Below, in pieces: positions 26,750 to 37,092 of a DNA stretch of 64,000 bases (position 1 is the stretch's first letter; each line of letters begins with the position of its first letter). Made by a program: the position numbers and the translations under genes. Origin of the DNA: SMWN01 sp965221455 (GTDB lineage: Bacteria; Pseudomonadota; Gammaproteobacteria; Eutrophobiales; Eutrophobiaceae). The notes under the pieces were generated by a model, which saw nothing but the letters and a program-made list of their open reading frames with translations, did not search any database and was not told where the DNA came from. The stretch covers positions 930,001 to 994,000 of the forward strand of contig OZ244890.1 in the NCBI GenBank assembly GCA_965221455.1, in the 5' to 3' direction.

Positions 26750-28945
26750 CTATATTTTAAGGCTATCTTTCAGTATTTTTGGTGTAACAAAGATCAGTAA
26801 TTCCTCCTTACGGCTCGTTTCAGTGGTGCGTTTAAACAAAAATCCAAAATATGGCAAATCACCGAAGAATGGAACCCTGTCTGAGGCTGTGTTCCCCCGC
26901 TGCGCATACACACCACCTAATACCACTGTCTCACCGTTATCTACCATAACCTGTGTTCCAACATTTCTTGTATTAATTGCCGGAACCCCCTGCACGATAA
27001 CCGAACTCTGAGTGTCCTGATGCACCTGCAAATCAAGCAATATCCTGTTGTCAGGAGTTATCTGTGGAGTCACACGCAAAGACAATACCGCCTTTTTGAA
27101 CGCGACAGTTGTCGCACCACTTGATGTTGCTTCTGTATAAGGAATCTCAATACCAGATTCTATGGTGGCTTCTTTCTGATTGGCTGTAATTACTTTCGGG
27201 CTGGCAATCTCTTCACCACGACCTTCTGCAAGTAATGCAGACAGTTCCAGTTGAACCAACCAAGATCCGATTTTACCAACGGCAAGGCCCAATGCAGCTG
27301 AACCAGCCGCAGTTGACGGTAAATCCACAATGAAACTTTCTGCATTACCCTGAGCAAAAGCGGTGGGGGTGGCGGCAGGTCTATTACCTGCAGCTGGTAT
27401 TCCATCACGCTCATTGCCCGGGATTTTACCACCGATAATTCTTACATTACTAGACTCTGCGCTTCTGGCATTTTTGCTAGTACCAAATTTCACACCCAAA
27501 TTCTTAGCAAAGTCTTCCTCCGCATTGACAATCCGCGATTCAATCAGCACTTGCCTTACAGCAACATCAAGCTTATTTACCATTTCACGTACGCTCTGCA
27601 GACTTGCAGAAACATCCTGGACGATTAAAGTGTTCGTTCTTTCATCAATCGTCACACTACCGCGCTCTGTTAATAAATTATTTTCTTCAGCCTTAATCAA
27701 ACTAGCTAAATCAGTAGCCTTTGCATAATTGACCTGGATAAACTCGGTACGTAATGGCGCTAACTCTTCAACCTTCTTTGACACCTCAAGCTCCAGTTTT
27801 TCACGTGCCGCAATCTCTACATCCGGAGCAACCATGATGACATTATCAATTTGTCTCATGCCCAGACCTTTCGCCCTCAGAATTATATCGAGAGCCTGAT
27901 CCCAAGGAACATTCTTCAGGCGTAAAGTAACATTGCCGCCAACAGTATCACTGGCCACCATATTCAAACCGGTAAAATGGGCAATCAACTGTAATACCGC
28001 ACGTACTTCTATATCCTGGAAATTCAGGGACAGACGTTCTCCGGTAAAGCCGATTTCTTCTTTTCTTGCTTCCTGTTCTTGTTCGTTTAATGGTCGCACT
28101 TCGACAACGAACGTATCATCTGACTGATAAGCTAAATGATCATACAGATCGGTGGTCGTGGAAATCTGCATCCGGACACCATCACTACTGCTTTTAGTGT
28201 CAACTTCTTTGACAGGTGTTGCAAAATCAATGACATCAAGCTTTCTGTCCAACTCTTCCGGCAGTGCTGCACCAATAAAGTCGAGCACAATTTTACCGCC
28301 TACCTGATTCATATCCACACTGATAGAAGGATCGGATAACGTGACTATCACTCTTCCCTCTCCGCCAGTACCTCTCCTAAAATCTATGTCTTGCACCCTG
28401 GAACTTCCATCACCTGTATACGCTGAACTCAAAGCGGGCAAATTTGCAGTACGGGCTGCAGATGCACCACCAAGCGTCACTGTTACAGAACTTCCCTGAA
28501 CATCAACCTCATAAGGAACCGACCTGACCAAATTAAGCACAACACGTGTTCTTCCAGATGCTTCAACTGCAGATACGCTGTGAGCGACACCAACGTCTAT
28601 GGACTGATTCTTCTCGACACCACCAAGACTGGTATTTGGGAAATCCAGTGCGATCCTTGCAGGATTATCAATAGTAAAGCTCAATGGTTCACCCTGCATG
28701 GCTTCGGAAAGTTCAATTTTCAATTGAACTCTCTCTCCCGGTAAAACGGAGTAGCTTATATCATTCAGTGTAGCTGCCTGCACAACCCCAAAAAAACCTG
28801 TCGCCGCAAAAAAAACGACTACACCGAAAAATTCCAGCACATGACTGAATTGCCTGGTCATTGTCCTCATACTCCTTCTGATGTTGCCATTGATATTATC
28901 CACAGTATTCGCAGTCATAATCATACCACCCCTGATTCTGTTCAT
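26750..28945 (-). CDS. pilQ: Type IV pilus secretin PilQ
   Basis: Outer-membrane ring through which the type IV pilus passes. The 731-residue protein has a long signal region ending near GVVQA-ATL, two AMIN (peptidoglycan-binding) domains in the first 300 residues, an STN/N0 domain with LSLNFQDIEVRAVLQLIA, an N1 domain, and the C-terminal secretin domain with VPFFGDLPYFGFLFK and the final EELLIFVTPKIL. The start overlaps pilP (ATGA). Several ATGs lie in the first 30 codons, so the exact start is uncertain. Confidence 0.97.
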   Translation of the reverse strand: MNRIRGGMIMTANTVDNINGNIRRSMRTMTRQFSHVLEFFGVVVFFAATGFFGVVQAATLNDISYSVLPGERVQLKIELSEAMQGEPLSFTIDNPARIALDFPNTSLGGVEKNQSIDVGVAHSVSAVEASGRTRVVLNLVRSVPYEVDVQGSSVTVTLGGASAARTANLPALSSAYTGDGSSRVQDIDFRRGTGGEGRVIVTLSDPSISVDMNQVGGKIVLDFIGAALPEELDRKLDVIDFATPVKEVDTKSSSDGVRMQISTTTDLYDHLAYQSDDTFVVEVRPLNEQEQEARKEEIGFTGERLSLNFQDIEVRAVLQLIAHFTGLNMVASDTVGGNVTLRLKNVPWDQALDIILRAKGLGMRQIDNVIMVAPDVEIAAREKLELEVSKKVEELAPLRTEFIQVNYAKATDLASLIKAEENNLLTERGSVTIDERTNTLIVQDVSASLQSVREMVNKLDVAVRQVLIESRIVNAEEDFAKNLGVKFGTSKNARSAESSNVRIIGGKIPGNERDGIPAAGNRPAATPTAFAQGNAESFIVDLPSTAAGSAALGLAVGKIGSWLVQLELSALLAEGRGEEIASPKVITANQKEATIESGIEIPYTEATSSGATTVAFKKAVLSLRVTPQITPDNRILLDLQVHQDTQSSVIVQGVPAINTRNVGTQVMVDNGETVVLGGVYAQRGNTASDRVPFFGDLPYFGFLFKRTTETSRKEELLIFVTPKILKDSLKI

Positions 28946-29508
28946 TCTTGTTCATCCAGCGCCATTGCTACCTCACGCTCTTCCCAACGACCCTGACTAT
29001 TCTTGACAATCTCTCTAATTTCCACTCTGTCTTCGAACACATTTAATATCTTGCCAGTGTTTCGTCCAATGTAATTTCCAACCTTGACTCTATGCACAGC
29101 ACCATCCGGTCCCTTAATAATTCCCCAATGATTTTCCCCATTTTCCATAGTGCCAACCATGCGCAGACTATCAAGCTCGTATTGTTCCAGTTCTTCCTTA
29201 TTGCGGTTCTTTATCTCTTCTTCCATCTCTTTCGTTAAACCACTACCCTCACTTTCTGCCGCCGCAACCTCTTCTGCCTGGTAAAAAAGTTTGAATGGAT
29301 CACGCGCATTCAGTCCTGAAGATTGATAGGCGTATGCTTCATAGGGCTTAATCTCGGGCAAGGGTTCAATTCTACCACCTGCTCTCGCCAATACTTCCGC
29401 AATATATTGATCCAGATCACTCATATCATTGGAAACACAAGCACCAAGGCTTAGGAGTATGCCAAGGAAAATTGTTCTACAAATGGTTCTTAAACGAAGC
29501 GAAGTCAT
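28942..29508 (-). CDS. pilP: Type IV pilus assembly lipoprotein PilP
   Basis: Inner-membrane lipoprotein linking the PilMNO platform to the PilQ secretin. The 188-residue protein has a lipoprotein signal with the lipobox LGAC, a flexible linker rich in Glu around residues 75-100, and the C-terminal HR domain (LDSLRMVGTMEN ... HRVKVGNYIG) that binds the N0 domain of PilQ. It overlaps pilQ by four bases and follows pilO by four. Confidence 0.96.
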   Translation of the reverse strand: MTSLRLRTICRTIFLGILLSLGACVSNDMSDLDQYIAEVLARAGGRIEPLPEIKPYEAYAYQSSGLNARDPFKLFYQAEEVAAAESEGSGLTKEMEEEIKNRNKEELEQYELDSLRMVGTMENGENHWGIIKGPDGAVHRVKVGNYIGRNTGKILNVFEDRVEIREIVKNSQGRWEEREVAMALDEQE

Positions 29509-29512
29509 TATT

Positions 29513-30118
29513 TTACGATTCCTCCTCTTCTTCAGGCAAAGCGCGATATGTTCTGGCTGTTGCTGTCATCACTAAGGAGCCTTTCTTACCAGCATCTCCT
29601 GACTGCTTATCAATATTAATATCGTGAGTCGTCACAATTCTGGGGAGAGTCGCTATGCCGCTGACAAACTCACCAAACTGATGGTAATCACCAACAACTC
29701 GTATCGAAATAGACAACTCAGAATAAAACTCGGCAGGTTTTTCTTTTCCGGGTTTAAATAATTCAAACTCTAACCCTGCACCGAGTCCTGTTTGTGAGAT
29801 ATCCACAATCAAACCTGCAACCTCTGTTTGATCAGGCAATTGCCTGATCATATCACCAAATGACTGTTTCATTTCTGCCAGTTGTTCCTTCAAAGTATCC
29901 AGATTAGCAGCTTTCCTTTGTTTGATTTCGAACGTCTCCCTCAAAGTAACTTCTTCTGCCTCGCTTGTCTCAAGCGAACCCAATTGTGGCTTTATGTCGT
30001 AGCGCCAAGTACCATAGGCAATCGCTAAACAAACCACGATGATAACTGCCATCCTGGCCGGAAGCGGCCAACTGCCGATGTTATTCGGATCGAGACTATT
30101 CAGTTCATCCAAAGTCAT
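29513..30118 (-). CDS. pilO: Type IV pilus inner-membrane platform protein PilO
   Basis: Forms heterodimers with PilN in the alignment subcomplex. The 201-residue protein has one membrane helix near residues 22-42, a periplasmic coiled coil (about residues 50-95) and a ferredoxin-like C-terminal domain (FYSELSISIRVVGDYHQFGEFVSG). The start overlaps the end of pilN by four bases. Confidence 0.96.
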   Translation of the reverse strand: MTLDELNSLDPNNIGSWPLPARMAVIIVVCLAIAYGTWRYDIKPQLGSLETSEAEEVTLRETFEIKQRKAANLDTLKEQLAEMKQSFGDMIRQLPDQTEVAGLIVDISQTGLGAGLEFELFKPGKEKPAEFYSELSISIRVVGDYHQFGEFVSGIATLPRIVTTHDINIDKQSGDAGKKGSLVMTATARTYRALPEEEEES

Positions 30119-30687
30119 GCGCTCTCCTCCTCTTCATCAGAAGCCTTAGGTATCACCTGATCAAAACGCATGATGAAATCACTTATTCGCTGTCCTTGTT
30201 CGTCTTTTGCCTCAATCACATCAAGCTGTGGATTCCCCAACCAGGCAGAATCTTCCAGCTTTCTCATAAACGAGGAAACCCTGGCATTGGATTGCGCAAC
30301 ACCTGCAATCGTAACCACCTTACCTGACTGGTTTACACTCACAAGACTCACACCCTCCGGTAAACTGATCACCAGTTCATCAAAAAGACGCACAATCAGT
30401 GGGCGATTACCCTGCAGTTGTTCAATGGCATCAATACGAGCCTTTAATCTCTGTTTCTCTTTTTCGAGACGTTTAATCTCCTCAATCTTTTTATCCAGCT
30501 TGACTATCTCGGCATCAATCGTGCTGTTTCGCGATTGCTGATAATCAATCCTTTGTGTATTAAAGAAATGAACCACGCCCCAAACACAAAGAGTTAACCC
30601 GATAAACATACCCATCGTGACAAAAAACTGTTGCTGCAGCTCCTTACGTAGTGCTTCTCTCCAAGGTAGCAGATTAATTTTAGCCAT
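30115..30687 (-). CDS. pilN: Type IV pilus inner-membrane platform protein PilN
   Basis: Binds PilM through the N-terminal motif INLLPWRE (residues 4-11 of MAKINLLPWREALRK) and PilO through the periplasmic part. The 190-residue protein has one helix (about residues 24-42), a coiled coil (60-100) and a C-terminal domain with LPEGVSLVSVNQSGKVVTIAG. It starts at the pilM stop (one-base overlap) and overlaps pilO. Confidence 0.96.
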   Translation of the reverse strand: MAKINLLPWREALRKELQQQFFVTMGMFIGLTLCVWGVVHFFNTQRIDYQQSRNSTIDAEIVKLDKKIEEIKRLEKEKQRLKARIDAIEQLQGNRPLIVRLFDELVISLPEGVSLVSVNQSGKVVTIAGVAQSNARVSSFMRKLEDSAWLGNPQLDVIEAKDEQGQRISDFIMRFDQVIPKASDEEEESA

Positions 30688-31751
30688 CAGTCAAAACTCC
30701 TCAATGCCAACCCACACGACACCATCAACGATGGTGCATCATTGCCTAACGCCTGCGCCGGGACTCTTGACGATAAAGTCATATTTGCAAACGGATTCGC
30801 AATCGTTGTGTTGACATCTACTGCTGCTTCAACAACGTCAACGATTCCGGCAACAGAAGCACAACCTCCAGCGAGCATCAGATGATCAATTTGGGCAATC
30901 GAGCTAGACGAAAAAAAGAATTGTTGAGCACGACTTATTTGCTGGGCCATGGATTCCTTGAATGGCTCCAAAACCTCGGGCACATAATTATCCGGCAATC
31001 CTCCCTGTTTTTTAGCCAAGCCAGCTTCTTCATATGAAAGCCCATAACGACGCTGAATATCTTCTGTTAGCTGCCCTCCGCCAAAGGCCTGTTCTCTCGA
31101 ATAAACTATTTTTAAACCTTGCAAAACGCTAAAGGTTGTCACCGCAGAACCCACATCAGCCACTGCAATAATCTGATCTTCCCCACTGCTACCGAACAAA
31201 TCATCAGCTATCATGGCCACAGCATTTTCCAGTGCAAAAGCTTCAACATCAACAACCTTCGCCTCCAGACCTCCAATGTTAAGAGCAGCAACACGCAAAT
31301 CGACGTTCTCGCTCCTTGATGCAGCAAGTAACACGTCAACCTGATCCTCGTTTCCCTGAGTTGGACCAAGAACTTCAAAATCCATACTGACCTCCTCAAG
31401 AGGGAAAGGAATATACTGATCGGCTTCAAGTTGAATTTGGCTTTCCATATCGTCATCCGAAAGACCTTGGGGCATCGTAATGACTTTGGTAATAACCGCT
31501 GAACCTGCAACTGCTGCTGCACCATCCTTGAGGCGCGAACCTGATTTTTTAACTGCCTTGCCAATTGCTGCACCGACAGCATCCTGGTCGGCAATATTTT
31601 TTTCCACTACGGAATTTGCAGGAAGCGGTTCAACAGAGTAACTTTCGACACGATAATTGCCTACACTTCCACCCAGCTCAATAAGCTTGACAGCAGTAGC
31701 CGTAATATCGACACCTAAAACCGGGTTTGACTTTTTCTTAAACGGAAACAC
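30687..31751 (-). CDS. pilM: Type IV pilus assembly ATPase-like protein PilM
   Basis: Actin-like cytoplasmic protein that anchors PilN. The 354-residue product starts at a GTG preceded by AAAAGGA. It shows LGVDITATAVKLIEL (phosphate 1 loop), IAVADVGSAVTTFSVL (phosphate 2) and LMLAGGCASVAGI (adenosine motif). First gene of pilMNOPQ and divergent from mrcA, a widely conserved pairing. The shared intergenic region carries a perfect 27-base palindrome. Confidence 0.97.
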   Translation of the reverse strand: MFPFKKKSNPVLGVDITATAVKLIELGGSVGNYRVESYSVEPLPANSVVEKNIADQDAVGAAIGKAVKKSGSRLKDGAAAVAGSAVITKVITMPQGLSDDDMESQIQLEADQYIPFPLEEVSMDFEVLGPTQGNEDQVDVLLAASRSENVDLRVAALNIGGLEAKVVDVEAFALENAVAMIADDLFGSSGEDQIIAVADVGSAVTTFSVLQGLKIVYSREQAFGGGQLTEDIQRRYGLSYEEAGLAKKQGGLPDNYVPEVLEPFKESMAQQISRAQQFFFSSSSIAQIDHLMLAGGCASVAGIVDVVEAAVDVNTTIANPFANMTLSSRVPAQALGNDAPSLMVSCGLALRSFD

Positions 31752-31859
31752 AATTTTTTCCTTTTACTGTCACAGAGTTATATAGCATATACATAATTAA
31801 CATTAAGTAGATAGGTCAACTATAGCCAATGAAAACTTAAAAAACAAATAGTTTTTCGC

Positions 31860-31886
31860 ATTAATTAATGTATTACATTAATTAAT
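31860..31886 (+). repeat. Perfect 27-base palindrome between pilM and mrcA
   Basis: Two exact 13-base arms (ATTAATTAATGTA and its reverse complement) around one central T. It sits between the divergent pilM and mrcA genes, about 108 bases from the pilM start and 54 from the mrcA start. It has the form of a binding site for a dimeric regulator; a T-run after the right arm is short, so a terminator is less likely. Confidence 0.7.
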
Positions 31887-31940
31887 TTTTAGGCTGAAAA
31901 AGCCACATATGTAGGAGTATTCTGAGTTAAACTACACAAT

Positions 31941-34382
31941 ATGTTGCGATTTTCCTTCAATTTTATCCTGTTCTTTTTTGTTTCCGGCCTAATAATTATT
32001 ACCGGATTATCCTGGTTTTTGCTTCCTCAACTTCCAGATATCAGTAATTTGCAAGGGGTAAAACTGCAAATTCCATTACGAATTTATAGCCAGAATGGTT
32101 CCCTTGTTGCGGAGTTTGGTGAGAAAAGACGACAACCAATCTTAATCGAGACAGTACCTGTTACCATGATACATGCTTTTCTCGCCGCTGAAGATGATCG
32201 ATTCTACCAGCACCCAGGCGTTGACTGGCAAGGTCTCATGCGTGCCGTTGTACATCTCGTTAGGACAGGCGATAAAACACAGGGAGGAAGTACTATCACC
32301 ATGCAGGTTGCGAGGAATTTCTTTCTTACGCGTGAAAAAACCTATCTTAGAAAATTAAATGAAATTTTTCTCGCGCTAAAGATTGAACGAGAATTGTCGA
32401 AAGATCAGATACTCGAGCTATATCTTAATAAAATTTATCTAGGCCATCGTTCCTATGGTATCGCTGCGGCTTCACAAGCATATTACGGCGTAGAATTAGA
32501 TGAATTGACGCTAGCTCAAATAGCCATGCTTGCAGCATTACCCAAAGCACCGTCTTCAACAAACCCGGTAACCAGCCCGAACCGAGCAAAGGAAAGACGT
32601 GATTATGTCTTACAACGAATGCGTGAAGAAAATTTTATTTCACTAGAAAACTATCAAGTAGCCGTTGCTGCTCCTATCACAGCAAGCTTACATGATCCCA
32701 AGATTGAAGTTGAGGCTCCCTATGTCGCCGAAATGATCAGGAAACAGCTGCTCAAACAATATGGCGAAAATGCCTATACGAACGGTCTAAAAGTTGTAAC
32801 AACTATCAAGGATAAAAACCAAATCGCGGCCAACCAGGCGTTGCGCAAAACATTATCCGAATACGATGAACGCCACGGCTACCGTGGTCCTGAACATCAA
32901 TATGATTTAGATACAGATGATGAAGCTGCGTGGAAGCGGTTACTTGAAAGCTTTTCCACAATTGGGCATCTTTACCCCGCCCTTGTCACACAAGTGAACA
33001 ACCAGTCCATCACCGCCTATTTATCTGGACTTGGTTTAATTGATATTGATTGGTCAGGCTTGTCATGGGCGCGTGCGTACTTGAGTGAGAATCGCAGAGG
33101 CGCAAAACCAAAGCTCGCCTCAGAGTTCCTGAAAACTGGATACGTAATCAGAGTCAGTGAAGATAGCGAAGGCAAATGGAGGCTGGCCCAAATACCAGAA
33201 GTAGAAGCTAGTTTTGTATCTATGAATCCAAATGATGGATCTACTTTAGCTTTAATTGGCGGATTTGATTTCCAACATAGTAAATTTAATCGCGTGACCC
33301 AAGCCTACCGGCAACCAGGATCAGGGTTTAAACCTTTCATTTACTCGGCAGGCCTTGCAGCGGGTAATACTGCGGCAACACTTATCAATGACGCACCTAT
33401 CGTGTTTGATGATCCCGGCGTAGAGGGTGTCTGGCGACCTGAAAATTATAGTCACAAAAATTACGGCCCAACCCGGTTACGTGAGGCACTCATACGTTCA
33501 CGCAACCTGGTGTCCATACGATTACTTGATGCCATTGGCATTCCATTCGCTCTGGAACATATCAAAAAATTCGGTTTTAACATTGATGAACTACCCAAGA
33601 ATTTATCACTATCACTAGGCAGCGCAACTTTAACTCCATGGCAAATGGCTACTGCTTATTGTGTCTTCGCCAATGGTGGCCATAAAGTCGATCCTTACCT
33701 GATAGATATCATAACAACCCACGAAGGAGAAATTCTGTATCAAGCAGATCCCGTTTCAGTATGCCGGGAATGTCCTCAACAGGAAGACAATCCGGAGTTA
33801 GATCTTGAAACATCAATACCACTCGAAATAACACAAGCTGATGACGAGCAGGCATCAAACCAACCTGAGAAAAAACCGAGAGTCGCGCCACTTGTTGTTG
33901 ACGAGCGCAATATATGGATTATGAATTCAATCACTCGCGATGTAATTAAACTCGGCACGGGACGTAGAGCCTTGGTTCTCGGACGTCAAGACATATCGGG
34001 CAAGACCGGTACCACAAATGATCAAAGAGATGCATGGTTCTATGGCTATAATGCAAACATGGTCGGCGTGGCATGGGTCGGGTTTGACAACTTCACCCCC
34101 TTGGGTAGCAGAGAAACTGGTGCTCGAGCTGCATTGCCTATCTGGATCGAGTATATGAAAACTGCATTGGAAGATTTTCCAAATCTCATATTGCCTGAGC
34201 CGGCAAACCTCGTTTACAGCCGTATTAATAAGACTACGGGAAAATTGGCACAGCCTAATGATCCGGACTCCATATTTGAGGTCTTTCGCAATGAATACGC
34301 TCCTGCAGATCTGATTGACGAAACTCCTCTTCCACAATCAGGCGGCGAAAAAAAATCCCTTGAAGTTATCGATCTCTTCTGA
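31941..34382 (+). CDS. mrcA: Penicillin-binding protein 1A
   Basis: Bifunctional inner-membrane peptidoglycan synthase. The 813-residue protein has an N-terminal anchor helix (residues 6-28), the glycosyltransferase domain with EDDRFYQHPGVDW and GGSTITMQVARNFFL, an OB-like insert, and the transpeptidase domain with the SxxK motif in QPGSGFKPFIYS, SRN in IRSRNLVSIR, and KTG in ISGKTGTTND. Divergent from the pilus operon, as in Pseudomonas and E. coli (ponA/mrcA beside hofM/pilM). Confidence 0.97.
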   Translation: MLRFSFNFILFFFVSGLIIITGLSWFLLPQLPDISNLQGVKLQIPLRIYSQNGSLVAEFGEKRRQPILIETVPVTMIHAFLAAEDDRFYQHPGVDWQGLMRAVVHLVRTGDKTQGGSTITMQVARNFFLTREKTYLRKLNEIFLALKIERELSKDQILELYLNKIYLGHRSYGIAAASQAYYGVELDELTLAQIAMLAALPKAPSSTNPVTSPNRAKERRDYVLQRMREENFISLENYQVAVAAPITASLHDPKIEVEAPYVAEMIRKQLLKQYGENAYTNGLKVVTTIKDKNQIAANQALRKTLSEYDERHGYRGPEHQYDLDTDDEAAWKRLLESFSTIGHLYPALVTQVNNQSITAYLSGLGLIDIDWSGLSWARAYLSENRRGAKPKLASEFLKTGYVIRVSEDSEGKWRLAQIPEVEASFVSMNPNDGSTLALIGGFDFQHSKFNRVTQAYRQPGSGFKPFIYSAGLAAGNTAATLINDAPIVFDDPGVEGVWRPENYSHKNYGPTRLREALIRSRNLVSIRLLDAIGIPFALEHIKKFGFNIDELPKNLSLSLGSATLTPWQMATAYCVFANGGHKVDPYLIDIITTHEGEILYQADPVSVCRECPQQEDNPELDLETSIPLEITQADDEQASNQPEKKPRVAPLVVDERNIWIMNSITRDVIKLGTGRRALVLGRQDISGKTGTTNDQRDAWFYGYNANMVGVAWVGFDNFTPLGSRETGARAALPIWIEYMKTALEDFPNLILPEPANLVYSRINKTTGKLAQPNDPDSIFEVFRNEYAPADLIDETPLPQSGGEKKSLEVIDLF

Positions 34383-34742
34383 AACCATTTTTAAAGTCGT
34401 TCGGGACGTAAAACAAAAATCCTGCAGCCGATCACTGAGTCAGCAGCGCATTGTATCACAGGGTGAAGACACTTTAGGGACAGGAACCGAGTTCATAACC
34501 AACATTCATGAGTGCCCTCTAAGTTAGAGGTATCGATTATCGATGTTTCAACTGAATTTTGACAATTTAACCTTCACTAAAGTAGGTCCCATAAAAACAA
34601 ACACCATACCTAAATTGATGGAAAACCAACGTAATGTGCCGATATAAATAAAGGCACAACCTCTGGTTACACGCTTTTATTGAAGGATAAAGACTGAACC
34701 ATTGCTACACTTTTCGCTGATGATGCGTAATGATCGCCCACT
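34383..34742 (+). other. Stretch without a recognised gene, mrcA-priA spacer
   Basis: About 360 bases with no convincing reading frame and no strong terminator or promoter by eye. It probably contains the priA promoter in its AT-rich second half. Confidence 0.5.
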
Positions 34743-36962
34743 ATGATTATTCTTCGGGTAGCACTTAACTTGCCTCTGCGTAGCCTGTTTGATTATCTGC
34801 CGCCTGATAATCACGCTATGGAACATTTCTCACCTGGACAAAGACTAAAAGTGCCTTTTCGCAAAAACAGTCCACGCACAGGACTCATTATCTCTATAGC
34901 AAATACCACCGATGTACCAAAACATAAACTGAAAAAGGCATTAACATTGCTGGATGCATCACCCTTGTTTTCACAAAAACATCTACAGCTGATTAAATGG
35001 GCCAGTGATTATTACCATCACCCAATTGGTAATGTTGCTTTTTCATCAATGCCTTCAAACTTACGTAAGGGGAAAGTTGCAAAAATTAAACATGACACTA
35101 TCTGGAAACTCACGAAAACAGGAGAAAAACTCCATACCGAAGAGCTTTCTCGTGCAAAAAAACAACTGGCGATCTTTGAATTCATAAAACTGCATCCAAA
35201 AGGGATAACTCAGGCAAAAATAAAAGATAAGTTTGAGAATATTCAAAATCCATTAAACACATTATTAACAAAAAATCTCATTGAAAAAAAAATGATCTCG
35301 GCAAAAACAAATTTTGAGAAACCGCTCAACTACCAAGATAATGATGCGTGGTATCTGCAACTAAACAAAGAACAACACAACGCGGTTGATAAAATTATCA
35401 CTTGCTCGGGTTCTTATCATGCCTTTCTCCTCAATGGCATTACTGGTAGTGGCAAAACTGAAGTCTATCTGCAAGTGATTCGACATATGTTGGATGCAAA
35501 CAAGCAGGTGTTAATACTGATCCCCGAAATAGGTCTCATAACACAAATTATCGGTTTCATAAAACAAAGGTTTGGAGAGAACATCGCAGTTCTTCATTCT
35601 GGACTCACTGATAATGAACGTTTGCATAGCTGGCTGAAAGCATACGATGGAACAGCATCTATTGTACTTGGTACTCGCTCCGCTATTTGGACGCCGATGC
35701 CCAGACTTGGCATAATTATCATTGATGAAGAACATGATCTCTCCTATAAGCAACAAGATGGACTGCATTATTCGGCAAGAGATCTCGCTCTCATTCGGGG
35801 ACAGCGAGAAAAAGCTCTGGTAGTGCTAGGCTCAGCAACACCTTCAATGGAAACAATAAAGAATGTCAGGGAGGGACGTTATCAGGAACTCCGACTATCA
35901 GCACGTGTCAGCACCTCAAAATTACCTAATATTCATATCCATGATATCAGAAGTGACAAAATGCACGGAGCTATATCTCAATATTTACTGACAAATATAA
36001 AGCAATGCCTGGATAGCACACAGCAAGTCTTACTATTTCTTAATCGTCGTGGCTACGCGCCGGTAATTATGTGTCGCGAATGTGGCTTTACATCCACCTG
36101 TCCTCGCTGCAACGTGTATATGATTTTTCACAAACACAAAAATAGATTGTCTTGTCATCATTGTGAACATAATGAGTGCTTACCAAAAGTCTGTCCTGAA
36201 TGCTCCAGTCATAAGTTAATAGAAGTCGGGCATGGCACAGAACGACTCGAAGAAACGCTTGCAGATCTTTTACCTGACGCAAAAATATTAAGGATTGATC
36301 GAGATAGTACACGTCGTAAAGGCAGCATGCAGAAAATGCTGGACGAAATTCATGCAGGGGATGCTGATATTCTGATTGGCACACAAATGCTTACCAAGGG
36401 ACATCATTTTCCAAAGGTCACACTTGTCGGTATTGTGGATGCAGACATAGGCTTATTCAGTGTTGACTATCGCGCAAGCGAGCGTATGTCGCAGCTATTA
36501 ATGCAAGTCAGTGGACGTGCAGGCCGTGGCGACGTCCCGGGATCTGTTATCATCCAGACCCGTCACCCTAAACATCCATTACTGGATAAACTAGCCCAAC
36601 ATGATTACCAACAGTGCATGGAATTGTTGCTTGAAGAGCGACAACAGACGCAACTTCCCCCATTCTCCTTTCAGGCTTTGCTCCGTACAGAATCCAATAA
36701 CCAACAAACCGCTTATAAATTTCTTGGCCTTGCCAAAACGAGGCTACAAAAACTAGGTAATGGGAAACTGGAGATCTACGGTCCTGTTTCTGCGCCAATG
36801 GAAAGACGTGCAGGCCGCTATCGGCTACAACTCCTGGTTCAGGCTAAAACCAGACAAACAATTCAACAGTACTTGACTCCTTGGATAAAAAATCTTGAAC
36901 TTTTGCCTGAGGCTCGCAAAGTGCAATGGTCCATGGACGTTGATCCACAGGACATGATTTAG
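34743..36962 (+). CDS. priA: Primosomal protein N' (replication restart helicase)
   Basis: Superfamily 2 DNA helicase that reloads the replisome at stalled forks. The 739-residue protein has an N-terminal 3' DNA-binding domain (LPLRSLFDYLPP), Walker A NGITGSGKTEVYL, DEEH box IIIDEEHDLSYKQQ, and the zinc-binding insertion with eight cysteines (CREC, CPRC, CHHC, CPEC pairs). Further motifs are IGTQMLTKGHHFP and QVSGRAGRG. Stand-alone gene here. Confidence 0.98.
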   Translation: MIILRVALNLPLRSLFDYLPPDNHAMEHFSPGQRLKVPFRKNSPRTGLIISIANTTDVPKHKLKKALTLLDASPLFSQKHLQLIKWASDYYHHPIGNVAFSSMPSNLRKGKVAKIKHDTIWKLTKTGEKLHTEELSRAKKQLAIFEFIKLHPKGITQAKIKDKFENIQNPLNTLLTKNLIEKKMISAKTNFEKPLNYQDNDAWYLQLNKEQHNAVDKIITCSGSYHAFLLNGITGSGKTEVYLQVIRHMLDANKQVLILIPEIGLITQIIGFIKQRFGENIAVLHSGLTDNERLHSWLKAYDGTASIVLGTRSAIWTPMPRLGIIIIDEEHDLSYKQQDGLHYSARDLALIRGQREKALVVLGSATPSMETIKNVREGRYQELRLSARVSTSKLPNIHIHDIRSDKMHGAISQYLLTNIKQCLDSTQQVLLFLNRRGYAPVIMCRECGFTSTCPRCNVYMIFHKHKNRLSCHHCEHNECLPKVCPECSSHKLIEVGHGTERLEETLADLLPDAKILRIDRDSTRRKGSMQKMLDEIHAGDADILIGTQMLTKGHHFPKVTLVGIVDADIGLFSVDYRASERMSQLLMQVSGRAGRGDVPGSVIIQTRHPKHPLLDKLAQHDYQQCMELLLEERQQTQLPPFSFQALLRTESNNQQTAYKFLGLAKTRLQKLGNGKLEIYGPVSAPMERRAGRYRLQLLVQAKTRQTIQQYLTPWIKNLELLPEARKVQWSMDVDPQDMI

Positions 36963-37092
36963 TCGATAGAATATTCCACCAAAAATGTCAGCCGTGAATT
37001 AGTAGCAGTGTTTGAACTCAATCCAGAGTGCTGCATCCATATTAAATAAATAAACAACGGTTGAAAAAAACTAAACCCGGAGAGATATTGAT

